From contig JASFME010000029.1 of the NCBI GenBank assembly GCA_050117725.1, positions 1 to 14,892 of the forward strand: a stretch of DNA of 14,892 nt, in the 5' to 3' direction. The position numbers and the translations under genes were made by a program. Position 1 is the stretch's first letter. Each line of letters begins with the position of its first letter. Source of the stretch: JASFJH01 sp050117725. GTDB taxonomy: Bacteria > Pseudomonadota > Gammaproteobacteria > AKS1. Of this stretch, positions 7,299 to 13,511 are shown piece by piece. The notes below the pieces were generated by a model that was given only the letters and a program-made list of their open reading frames with translations, made no database searches and was not told the DNA's origin.

Positions 7299-7534
7299 TG
7301 CTCTACTACCTCGGGGTTGTCAGGCCAGTGTCGGATCAAATGGGGTCGACACGATAGCGTTTCAAGTCGATATCCTGCCCGGCAGTGTAACGGCTTGTTT
7401 GATGGGAAAAAAGACTGATTTTTTGCGTGGTCTTGGCCGCGAAGCAAGCCCCGTGTACGAGCTGGCAAGCCCCTGTGCAGGCAATTATTTGACAGAATTA
7501 ACCGGATTTGAAAATAACTGCGCCACAGGCATTA

Positions 7535-7561
7535 ATCCAGTCAATCTTGTAAATCCTGTCG
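7535..7561. repeat. Three tandem 9-base repeats, consensus ATCCTGTCA
   Basis: The 275-base gap between grxD and the amidotransferase gene (7299-7573) holds three back-to-back 9-base units: ATCCAGTCA (7535-7543), ATCTTGTAA (7544-7552) and ATCCTGTCG (7553-7561). They differ at one to three places from each other. From memory, short degenerate repeats of the ATCCTGTAA/ATCCTGTCA kind occur in intergenic regions of many unrelated bacteria, with no settled role. The rest of the gap shows an A6-N6-T6 stretch (7407-7424) and no gene. Confidence 0.6.
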
Positions 7562-7573
7562 AAGATCTTTTCT

Positions 7574-9355
7574 CTACAACCGGCTATCGACATTTGTTTG
7601 CAACCAGAATTCGAGCAGGGCCACATGCCACAACGTGCTGCCGAGGATCCGCGTCATGTAACGTTCCGGTGCAGCCAGTAACTGCTCGATATAGGCGCGC
7701 TGAAACAGACCGCGCTCGCGGCAGGCCTGCGAGTTCAGGATCTCGCGCATGAATTCATAAAACTCGCCGCGTACATATTTCAGCGCCGGCACCGGAAAAT
7801 AGCCTTTCGGTCGATCGATCACCGCATCCGGCAACAGGCCACGCGAGATCACCTTGAGCGGATACTTGCCCTGCTCGCGCAACTTCAGTTCGGGTGGCAT
7901 CTGCATGGCCAGTTCGACCAGTTCGTGATCGAGAAACGGTACACGTGCCTCGAGCCCCCAGGCCATGGTCATGTTATCGACACGCTTGACCGGGTCATCG
8001 ACGATCAGCATCGTGGCATCCATGCGCAACACCTGGTCCATGAAGGTGTCAGCACCGTCGCGGTGTAACAGCTTGTCAATATGTCCGCCGGTGTAATCGA
8101 GACCGTGGTAACGCGGTTCGATAGCACCAAGCAACTCATCGTGGTCGCGATCGAAATAATGTTTGCGGAAACGTTCCAGGTACGGCCCCTGCTCGGCCGC
8201 CATGCGCTGGTACCAGAAATAACCGCCGAACACTTCGTCCGCGCCCTGCCCGCTCTGTACAACCTTGACCTCTTGCGAGACGCGTTCGGCGAGCAGGTAA
8301 AACGCCACTGCATCCTGGCCGACCATCGGTTCGGCCATGTGAGCAACGGCTTCGGGCAAACGTTTCAGAACATCCTCGTTTGGTACAAGAAACTTGTGAT
8401 GTTGCGTGTTGTAACGCTCGACCACGAGATCGGAATATTCAAACTCGCTGCCCTTCTCCTCGGGCTGATCTTCAAAACCGACCGAGAAGGTATGCAGATC
8501 CTGCTGGCCGCTTTCCGCCAGCAAGGCGACAATCAAACTTGAATCGAGCCCGCCGGACAGCAATACGCCGACCGGCACATCGGCGGCCAGCCGTCGTCGC
8601 TCGACCGAACGCAACAGGGCTTCATGCGTGGCATCGATCCAGTCCTGGCTGCTCAGCGCCCTGTCCGGACGTTGCGCATTGAGTTGCCAGTAACGCTGCT
8701 TGCGGGTCTTGCCATCGGCCTCGATGACGAGGTAATGGCCGGGTTCGAGTTTACGCACCCCGGCAAGAATCGTACGTGGTGCCGGCACTACGGCGTGCAG
8801 TGTTAACTGGTGATGCAGCGCCACCGGGTCGATCGAACTATCGACCTCGCCGCCGGCCAGCAGTGCCTGCGGATTCGAGGCAAAACGCAGGCGTTTGCGA
8901 TCCCGGCTGTAATACAGTGGTTTGATGCCCATGCGATCGCGCGCCATCAGCACGCGGCGCATATTCGGATCCCAGATCACAAATGCGAACATGCCGTGCA
9001 GGCGGGCGATGCCGCCTTCACCCCACTCGGCATAGACCTTGAGGATAACTTCTGAGTCACCATCGCTGCTGAAACTGTGACCGAGCCGGATGAGTTCACT
9101 GCGCAGTTCGCGGTAGTTGTAAATCGTACCGTTGAAGACCAGCACGCAACCCGTGTGTGGATCGCGCATCGGCTGGTTGGCGCGTGCTGACAAATCAATG
9201 ATGGCGAGGCGGCGGTGACCGAACGCAACTGCGCCGTCGGAAAAGCTGTCGCCGAAATCCGGGCCGCGCGGTACCAGTACCCGCAGCATGCGATCGATCA
9301 TCGCCTGCCCGGGTGTTGCGCCATCAAAACGCACTTCACCGCAAATACCACACAT
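7574..9355 (-). CDS. Asparagine-synthase-like amidotransferase, N-acetylglutaminylglutamine (NAGGN) amidotransferase type
   Basis: The 593-residue enzyme joins a class II glutamine amidotransferase domain (about 2-210, beginning MCGICGE with the nucleophile Cys2) to an asparagine-synthase-type ATP-pyrophosphatase domain with LLSGGLDSSLI. It takes ammonia from glutamine and amidates an adenylated carboxyl group. The opening MCGICGEVRFDG, NGTIYNYRELR and the stretch VKVVQSGQGADEVFGGYFWY resemble the family that makes the osmolyte N-acetylglutaminylglutamine amide (AsnO of rhizobia). The ATG at 9355 is chosen because Cys2 must follow the start Met; an in-frame ATG at 9421 would add 22 residues that cover the likely promoter. 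Its usual partners, the N-acetyltransferase/ATP-grasp ligase and a peptidase, are not in this window. Plain AsnB-like activity in another pathway remains possible. No Shine-Dalgarno is visible. Confidence 0.82.
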   Translation of the reverse strand: MCGICGEVRFDGATPGQAMIDRMLRVLVPRGPDFGDSFSDGAVAFGHRRLAIIDLSARANQPMRDPHTGCVLVFNGTIYNYRELRSELIRLGHSFSSDGDSEVILKVYAEWGEGGIARLHGMFAFVIWDPNMRRVLMARDRMGIKPLYYSRDRKRLRFASNPQALLAGGEVDSSIDPVALHHQLTLHAVVPAPRTILAGVRKLEPGHYLVIEADGKTRKQRYWQLNAQRPDRALSSQDWIDATHEALLRSVERRRLAADVPVGVLLSGGLDSSLIVALLAESGQQDLHTFSVGFEDQPEEKGSEFEYSDLVVERYNTQHHKFLVPNEDVLKRLPEAVAHMAEPMVGQDAVAFYLLAERVSQEVKVVQSGQGADEVFGGYFWYQRMAAEQGPYLERFRKHYFDRDHDELLGAIEPRYHGLDYTGGHIDKLLHRDGADTFMDQVLRMDATMLIVDDPVKRVDNMTMAWGLEARVPFLDHELVELAMQMPPELKLREQGKYPLKVISRGLLPDAVIDRPKGYFPVPALKYVRGEFYEFMREILNSQACRERGLFQRAYIEQLLAAPERYMTRILGSTLWHVALLEFWLQTNVDSRL

Positions 9356-9391
9356 ATAGGGAGGATCCGGAAGGTTGCCAAACAGGCAGAG

Positions 9392-9400
9392 ATTATAACA
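9392..9400 (-). promoter_or_regulatory. Extended -10 element for the NAGGN-type amidotransferase
   Basis: On the minus strand TGTTATAAT is a full extended -10 (TG, one base, TATAAT). It would start transcription near 9385 and give a leader of about 30 bases before the ATG at 9355. This supports the shorter reading of the amidotransferase. No strong -35 is present; a GC-rich dyad (9401-9421) fills that position. Confidence 0.6.
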
Positions 9401-9421
9401 GCACCGCCACAGCGGCGGCAC
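9401..9421. other. GC-rich hairpin between the BON lipoprotein gene and the amidotransferase
   Basis: On the minus strand GTGCCGCC and GGCGGTGC pair over eight bases (two of them G-U in RNA) around a five-base loop. It lies 28 bases after the BON gene stop and directly before the extended -10 of the next gene. No run of T follows, so it is a weak terminator at best; it may also shape the promoter. The role is open. Confidence 0.45.
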
Positions 9422-9448
9422 TGCCCGGATAAAACAAACGGAATAAAG

Positions 9449-9799
9449 CTACTTGATGATCCTGAGCTTGCTACTCACGACCTGTTTTACGCCCTTGACA
9501 CTGCGCGCCAGTGCCACGGCACGATCATACGCTGCCTGGCTATCGACATGACCGTACAGATAAACGACATTATTGTAGGTATCGACATTAATATCGCGCG
9601 CCTTGACCAGGTTGTCATTGACATACTTCGCATTGACCTTCGAAGTGATCACACCGTCCTCGGTGATCTGGCCAACACTGCGTTCGTCCTTTCCGACATA
9701 GTAGCCACCTACCGCCGCACCACCAACGACTGCCGCGGTACAACCACCCAGCAGCAATACACTCAACAAGATAACCGGGAAAAACACGTTACGGTTCAT
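9449..9799 (-). CDS. Single BON-domain lipoprotein (OsmY/DolP-like)
   Basis: The 116-residue protein has a lipoprotein signal peptide (MNRNVFFPVILLSVLLLGGC) with lipobox LGGC and the lipidated cysteine at Cys20. Thr21 follows, not Asp, which argues for transfer to the outer membrane. After a glycine-rich segment (24-34) comes one BON domain (about 40-115) with ITSKVNAKYVNDN, VDTYNNVVYLYGHV and the terminal VKQVVSSKLRIIK. BON domains bind phospholipid, and relatives such as OsmY and DolP (two BON domains each) act in osmotic stress and outer membrane integrity. The start at 9799 is preferred over in-frame ATGs upstream because AGGAG lies seven bases before it and the signal peptide then begins properly with Met-Asn-Arg. 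It lies 68 bases downstream of the hyuB-like stop on the same strand. Confidence 0.87.
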   Translation of the reverse strand: MNRNVFFPVILLSVLLLGGCTAAVVGGAAVGGYYVGKDERSVGQITEDGVITSKVNAKYVNDNLVKARDINVDTYNNVVYLYGHVDSQAAYDRAVALARSVKGVKQVVSSKLRIIK

Positions 9800-9857
9800 A
9801 GCCAGACTCCTCATGCAATAACAGGACAAAGTTTATACCGCTGATTGATTACTCTCT

Positions 9858-9871
9858 GTGAACCGGTTCAC
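9858..9871. other. Perfect 14-base palindrome over the hyuB-like stop codon
   Basis: GTGAACCGGTTCAC reads the same on both strands. It spans the stop codon of the hyuB-like gene and lies about 60 bases before the BON gene start, 20 bases upstream of a possible TATAAA -10 (9832-9837, minus strand). This is a plausible operator position for the BON gene, but a single perfect palindrome of this size could be chance. Confidence 0.35.
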
Positions 9872-11409
9872 TGCGGGGCGCCCCAGCCACCACCACCCGG
9901 CGTCATGACTGTCAGGCGATCGCCTCGTTGCAGCGTGAGGCTGATCTTGCCCGGCAAGGCTACACCATTGCACTCATTGCGCCCCGCCTGACCGGCCTGG
10001 CCATTCGCCAGTCCCCACGGTGCATGGCGCCGACGCTCGGTCAGTAATGTAACACTGGCCGCCTGCAGGAATTCATATTCGCGCACGAGACCATCACCGC
10101 CGGCATGCACGCCCGCCCCGCCGGAACTCACGCGCAATGCATAACGCGTGATGCGTAACGGGTAATGCATCTCGAGCACTTCAACCGGCGTGTTCAGCGT
10201 GTTGGTCATATGGGTTTGCACCGCCGACCACCCCCCGCCACTGGCTCCGGCGCCCATGCCACCGCCAAGCGTCTCGTAATAATCCCAGCTTGCACCGTTA
10301 TCACCACGGTATCCCATGGCCACATTGTTCATGCTGCCATGACTCGCGGCCGGGATCCGGCCAGGAATCGCCTGTGCCAACGCGCCCATGACCACGTCGA
10401 CAACCCGTGTGCTCGTTTCCACGTTACCGGCGGCCACCGCGGCCGGGCGTTTCGCATTGAGCAGGCATCCCTCGGGCGCCTCGATATGAATACTGCGGAA
10501 ACTGCCGGCACAGGCCGGGGTCTGTGCCGGCATCAGGCAACGGAAAACGTAATAGACACCGGCGACAGCCACCGACAACGGACAATTAATATTGCCTTGC
10601 ACTTGCGGTGCAGTGCCGGTGAAATCAACATGGATAGTATGGCCGCTGACCTTGAGACGCACGCGTATCGGTAAATCCTCGTTGCCCTGGCCGTCATCAT
10701 CCATGAAGTCTTCAAATCTGTAGTCGCCGTCGGGCAGATCGGCGAGTGCGTCACTGGCCAGACGCTCGGCATAATCATTCAGCTCCTGCAGGGACTCAAG
10801 ATATTTTGCCACGCCCATCGCGGCGATCATGTCATACAGGCGTTGCACAGCGGCATGGTTGGCACTGATCTGTGCGGCAAAATCACCGCGCGCATGATCG
10901 GGATGCTGCGTCGCACTCGTCATGTGCGCCATCATGGCTTCATCGATCGCACCGCCGCGCACGAGTTTTGACGGCGGGATGATCATGCCCTCTTCCTCGA
11001 GACGTGACGATACGGGCATTGAACCGGGACTGCTCGCGCCAATGTCGGCGTGATGGGCACGGTTGGCGACAAAACCGAGTAATTGCTGGCCAATAAACAA
11101 GGGCGCGATCAGGGTCACATCAGGCAGATGCGTACCGCCGAAATACGGATCATTGAGCACGATCATGTCGCCACTATGCCAGTCGATCTTGCGCACGATA
11201 TCGCGCATCGCATAGGCCATGCTGCCCAGGTGGACCGGGATATGCGCGGCCTGCGCGCACAGTTCGCCCTGCGCATCGAACACGGCACAGGAAAAATCGA
11301 GCCGGTCACGGATATTTGGCGAAAACGCGGCGCGTTGCAAAACAGCGCCCATTTCCTCGCACACGGCCTCAATCCGGCTGGCAAATAGGGTAAGATTGAT
11401 GGCGTCCAT
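9868..11409 (-). CDS. Hydantoinase B / oxoprolinase family protein (HyuB-like)
   Basis: The 513-residue protein is the B subunit type of the ATP-dependent hydantoinase/5-oxoprolinase/acetophenone carboxylase family. Family segments are clear: SPNIRDRLDFSCAVFD near residue 31, IVLNDPYFGGTHLPDVTLIAPLF near 103, NRAHHADIGASSPGSMP near 135, VDFTGTAPQVQGNINCP near 260, GSMNNVAMGY near 360, and the glycine-rich tail MTPGGGGWGAPQ. The family opens cyclic amides such as N-methylhydantoin or 5-oxoproline, or carboxylates aromatic ketones, normally with a HyuA ATPase subunit (separate or fused). No hyuA is found here: the neighbours are a BON lipoprotein and a divergent membrane protein. The product looks full length and intact. 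Substrate cannot be told. No Shine-Dalgarno precedes the ATG. Confidence 0.9.
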   Translation of the reverse strand: MDAINLTLFASRIEAVCEEMGAVLQRAAFSPNIRDRLDFSCAVFDAQGELCAQAAHIPVHLGSMAYAMRDIVRKIDWHSGDMIVLNDPYFGGTHLPDVTLIAPLFIGQQLLGFVANRAHHADIGASSPGSMPVSSRLEEEGMIIPPSKLVRGGAIDEAMMAHMTSATQHPDHARGDFAAQISANHAAVQRLYDMIAAMGVAKYLESLQELNDYAERLASDALADLPDGDYRFEDFMDDDGQGNEDLPIRVRLKVSGHTIHVDFTGTAPQVQGNINCPLSVAVAGVYYVFRCLMPAQTPACAGSFRSIHIEAPEGCLLNAKRPAAVAAGNVETSTRVVDVVMGALAQAIPGRIPAASHGSMNNVAMGYRGDNGASWDYYETLGGGMGAGASGGGWSAVQTHMTNTLNTPVEVLEMHYPLRITRYALRVSSGGAGVHAGGDGLVREYEFLQAASVTLLTERRRHAPWGLANGQAGQAGRNECNGVALPGKISLTLQRGDRLTVMTPGGGGWGAPQ

Positions 11410-11418
11410 ACGCGGCGC

Positions 11419-11427
11419 AGTCTAGCA
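11419..11427 (-). promoter_or_regulatory. Candidate extended -10 element for the hyuB-like gene
   Basis: On the minus strand TGCTAGACT fits an extended -10 (TG, one base, TAGACT). It ends only nine bases before the ATG at 11409, so the predicted message would carry at most two or three bases of leader. The absence of any ribosome binding site before this ATG is consistent with that. Confidence 0.4.
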
Positions 11428-11494
11428 AAGGATATCAGGTGCTGTCGCTGTGGGGAGTTGCATTGCAATCTGGTGGCAGATCCATATAATACCC

Positions 11495-11500
11495 CAGTAT
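11495..11500 (+). promoter_or_regulatory. -10 hexamer for the PuuD-like membrane protein gene
   Basis: A perfect TATAAT lies 37 bases before the ATG at 11538. The -35 region is weak. A small dyad TTGCA-T-TGCAA (11458-11468) lies about 27 bases upstream of it in the 128-base divergent gap shared with the hyuB-like gene. The leader then carries a strong AGGGGA ribosome binding site (11524-11529). Confidence 0.5.
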
Positions 11501-11537
11501 CCTACTAAGTTATTGACAATAAAAGGGGAACACCCAA

Positions 11538-12128
11538 ATGAACCCACTGAAATCCATCATTGGTACGATCATTTCCGGCATCATCCTGGCGATCGTGCTC
11601 ATTTTCGCACTTGGTCGCAGCGGCACCATCAATCCATGGGAATTCTGGGTGTGGATCCATGTACTCGTTGGTATTACCTGGATTGGTCTGCTGTACTACT
11701 TCAACTTTGTACAGGTTCCGGGCATGGCCGGTGCCAAGGCTGACGGTACGGCAGCCGGTATCTCCAAGCATATTGCGCCGCGCGCCCTGCTGTGGTTCCG
11801 CTGGGCGGCGGTAGCAACCTGGATCACCGGTGCCCTGGCACTGGAAGCCATGCACCCGGGAGAAGGTTCCGGCTTTGTTGCTGCCTTCACCTTCCAGCAA
11901 GGCTACACCGTGATCGGCATGGGTGCCTGGCTGGGTACCATTATGCTGTTCAATGTCTGGGTACTGATCTGGCCGAACCAGAAGAAGGTTCTGGGCATGG
12001 TCGAAGCCTCGGATGAGCAAAAGGCCAAGGCAGCCGGCGTTGCCCTGCTCGCTTCGCGCACGAACACGCTGCTGTCGATCCCGATGATTCTCGGTATGAC
12101 AGCCCATGCGCACGGCCTGCCGTTCTAA
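11538..12128 (+). CDS. PuuD-like integral membrane protein (urate hydroxylase membrane-domain family)
   Basis: The 196-residue protein is an inner-membrane protein with about five helices (residues 6-26, 34-57, 84-103, 122-145 and 168-188). WEFWVWIHVLVGITWIGLLYYFNFVQVPGM matches the start of the membrane domain of PuuD, a membrane-bound urate oxidase that normally continues into a cytochrome c domain. The cytochrome part is absent here and no CXXCH motif is seen. Histidines that could bind haem or metal are His41, His78, His106, His190 and His192. Short proteins of this type are often found in databases under misleading names. Whether this one acts on urate is doubtful, since no purine genes lie nearby. 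It stands alone between its own promoter and a strong terminator. A good AGGGGA ribosome binding site sets the start. Confidence 0.75.
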   Translation: MNPLKSIIGTIISGIILAIVLIFALGRSGTINPWEFWVWIHVLVGITWIGLLYYFNFVQVPGMAGAKADGTAAGISKHIAPRALLWFRWAAVATWITGALALEAMHPGEGSGFVAAFTFQQGYTVIGMGAWLGTIMLFNVWVLIWPNQKKVLGMVEASDEQKAKAAGVALLASRTNTLLSIPMILGMTAHAHGLPF

Positions 12129-12153
12129 ACAGGACTGCCTTGCAAAACCTGGC

Positions 12154-12188
12154 AAACCCGGCGCCCCGGCGCCGGGTTTTGCTTTTTT
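12154..12188 (+). terminator. Strong intrinsic terminator after the PuuD-like gene
   Basis: AAACCCGGCGC (12154-12164) and GCGCCGGGTTT (12169-12179) pair perfectly over 11 bases with a four-base loop. A T-rich tail (TTTTGCTTTTTT) follows. The hairpin begins 25 bases after the stop codon. Confidence 0.95.
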
Positions 12189-12205
12189 AAACCCACATGA
12201 AATGC

Positions 12206-12236
12206 TTGAATTCTCGACAGTTAGGGCTAGAATTCA
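12206..12236 (+). promoter_or_regulatory. argD promoter with a perfect spaced inverted repeat (candidate operator)
   Basis: TTGAAT (12206-12211) and TAGAAT (12228-12233), 16 bases apart, form a good sigma-70-type promoter that would start near 12240. The arms TGAATTCT (12207-12214) and AGAATTCA (12229-12236) are a perfect eight-base inverted repeat, placed exactly on the -35 and -10 boxes and 22 bases apart centre to centre, about two helical turns. The TGAAT/ATTCA ends recall half-sites of the arginine repressor ArgR, but the normal ArgR box spacing of four bases is not met. Confidence 0.6.
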
Positions 12237-12251
12237 GCCTTTGGTTTTGAC

Positions 12252-12280
12252 GGCGGTTCCCGCACGGGGCTGCCTTTTTT
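12252..12280 (+). promoter_or_regulatory. Terminator-like hairpin in the argD leader (candidate attenuator)
   Basis: GGCGGTTCCC (12252-12261) can fold back on GGGGCTGCC (12266-12274) with one bulged T, a GCAC loop and two G-U type pairs, and the stem is followed at once by six T (12275-12280). This is the form of an intrinsic terminator, yet it lies between the argD promoter and the argD ATG at 12300. It may limit or regulate readthrough into argD-argF. No leader peptide or clear competing antiterminator fold is seen in the few bases between the predicted transcription start and the hairpin. Confidence 0.5.
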
Positions 12281-12299
12281 GTTTTACGGATGGAACACC

Positions 12300-13493
12300 A
12301 TGGCGGATACGCTTATGACAACCTACGCCCGGCAAGCAGTGAATTTCAGTCACGGTCAGGGCGCGGAGCTGATTGATACGCACGGCAAGGCCTACCTCGA
12401 TGCCCTGTCCGGCATTGCCGTGTGCGGCCTCGGGCATGCCCATCCGGCTGTTACGCAAGCTGTATGTGACCAGGCCGGTAAACTCATTCACACCTCGAAC
12501 CTGTATGGCATCGAGCTGCAGAGCCTGCTCGCCGACAAGCTCACGGCCGTATCGGGCATGGACCGCGTGTTCTTCGCCAACTCGGGGGCCGAAGCCAATG
12601 AAGCAGCGATCAAGCTCGCCCGTTTGTACGGCCACAACAAGGGCATAAAGCAACCGGCCATCATCGTCATGGAGGGCAGCTTCCATGGCCGCACCATGGC
12701 CACCCTGACCGCTACGGGTAATCGCAAGGTACAGGCCGGTTTCGAACCGCTCGTGCAGGGTTTCATCCGCGTACCGTATAACGACCTAGATGCCGTGCGT
12801 GCCGTGGCCGAGAACAGCAACGAAGTCGTGGCCATACTGGTTGAGCCATTACAGGGCGAAGGCGGCATCAACTTGCCGGCAGCCGATTACCTGAACGGCC
12901 TGCGCGAGATTTGTGATGCCAACAACTGGCTGCTCATGCTCGATGAAATCCAGACCGGCATTGGTCGCAGTGGCAAGTGGTTTGCACACCAACACAATGG
13001 TATCAAACCTGATGTCATGACCGTGGCCAAGGCACTCGGCAACGGCGTGCCCATCGGCGCCTGCGTGGCTGCCGGCGACGCCGCCGGGGTGCTAACGCCG
13101 GGTACACACGGTTCCACTTTTGGCGGCAACCCGCTGGCCTGTGCTGCGGCACTCGCCGTACTCAATACGATCGAGAATGAAAAACTCGTGGAGCGTGCCG
13201 CCACCCTTGGCCAGCACCTGTTCGATGGCTTCAAGGCCAGGCTGGCCGAGCAACCGATGGTGAAAGAGATTCGTGGCATGGGCCTGTTGATCGGTATCGA
13301 ACTCAACGAGGCCTGCCCGGAACTCGTTGCCGCGGCCCTGGAAAAAGGCATGCTGATCAACGTCACTGCCAACACTGTGATCCGATTGTTGCCACCACTC
13401 ATTCTGAGTGATGCACAGGCACAACAAGTCATCGACACGGTCAGTGATCTGATCAATGACTTTGCGGCCTGCAAGGCTGAAGATGTCGCCTGA
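12300..13493 (+). CDS. argD: Acetylornithine aminotransferase
   Basis: The 397-residue protein is a class III PLP-dependent aminotransferase of the ArgD type, which makes N-acetylornithine from N-acetylglutamate semialdehyde with glutamate as amino donor. The PLP lysine is Lys244 in TVAKALGNG; Asp215 in LDEIQTGIGRSG contacts the pyridine nitrogen; NSGAEANEAAIK (94-105) and SFHGRTMATLTATG (127-140) are the phosphate and substrate loops. The ATG at 12300 gives an N-terminus like that of relatives; an ATG 15 bases further (MTTYARQ) is possible, and a TTG at 12279 would lie against the leader T-run and is unlikely. It is followed by argF after 18 bases, which makes ArgD a better call than other class III enzymes such as GABA or succinylornithine transaminase. 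Confidence 0.95.
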   Translation: MADTLMTTYARQAVNFSHGQGAELIDTHGKAYLDALSGIAVCGLGHAHPAVTQAVCDQAGKLIHTSNLYGIELQSLLADKLTAVSGMDRVFFANSGAEANEAAIKLARLYGHNKGIKQPAIIVMEGSFHGRTMATLTATGNRKVQAGFEPLVQGFIRVPYNDLDAVRAVAENSNEVVAILVEPLQGEGGINLPAADYLNGLREICDANNWLLMLDEIQTGIGRSGKWFAHQHNGIKPDVMTVAKALGNGVPIGACVAAGDAAGVLTPGTHGSTFGGNPLACAAALAVLNTIENEKLVERAATLGQHLFDGFKARLAEQPMVKEIRGMGLLIGIELNEACPELVAAALEKGMLINVTANTVIRLLPPLILSDAQAQQVIDTVSDLINDFAACKAEDVA

Positions 13494-13511
13494 GCACCGG
13501 GAGCATAAACA

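Noticed and set aside
7407..7424. A6-N6-T6 inverted repeat upstream of grxD
   Set aside because: It has only A/T pairs and no GC stem, so it is a weak fold and not a terminator; probably AT-rich spacer.
7489..7518. TTGACA with AATAAC 18 bases later on the plus strand, a possible promoter for a small RNA or antisense RNA
   Set aside because: The -10 is poor, no terminator follows at a short distance and no gene lies downstream on that strand; insufficient support.
9356..9421. Longer start of the amidotransferase at 9421
   Set aside because: It would bury the Cys nucleophile that must follow the start Met, and the extra bases contain a full extended -10.
9215..9844. Plus-strand open frame of 209 codons covering the amidotransferase start and the BON gene
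   Set aside because: Antisense to two well supported genes and crosses their promoter regions; composition is that of a shadow frame.
11513..11518. Perfect TTGACA as -35 for the PuuD-like gene
   Set aside because: It is only 19 bases before the ATG, so transcription would begin inside the gene.
12206..12236. Call of a canonical ArgR (ARG) box at argD
   Set aside because: TGAAT and ATTCA are present but 20 bases apart instead of four; kept only as an unassigned operator candidate.
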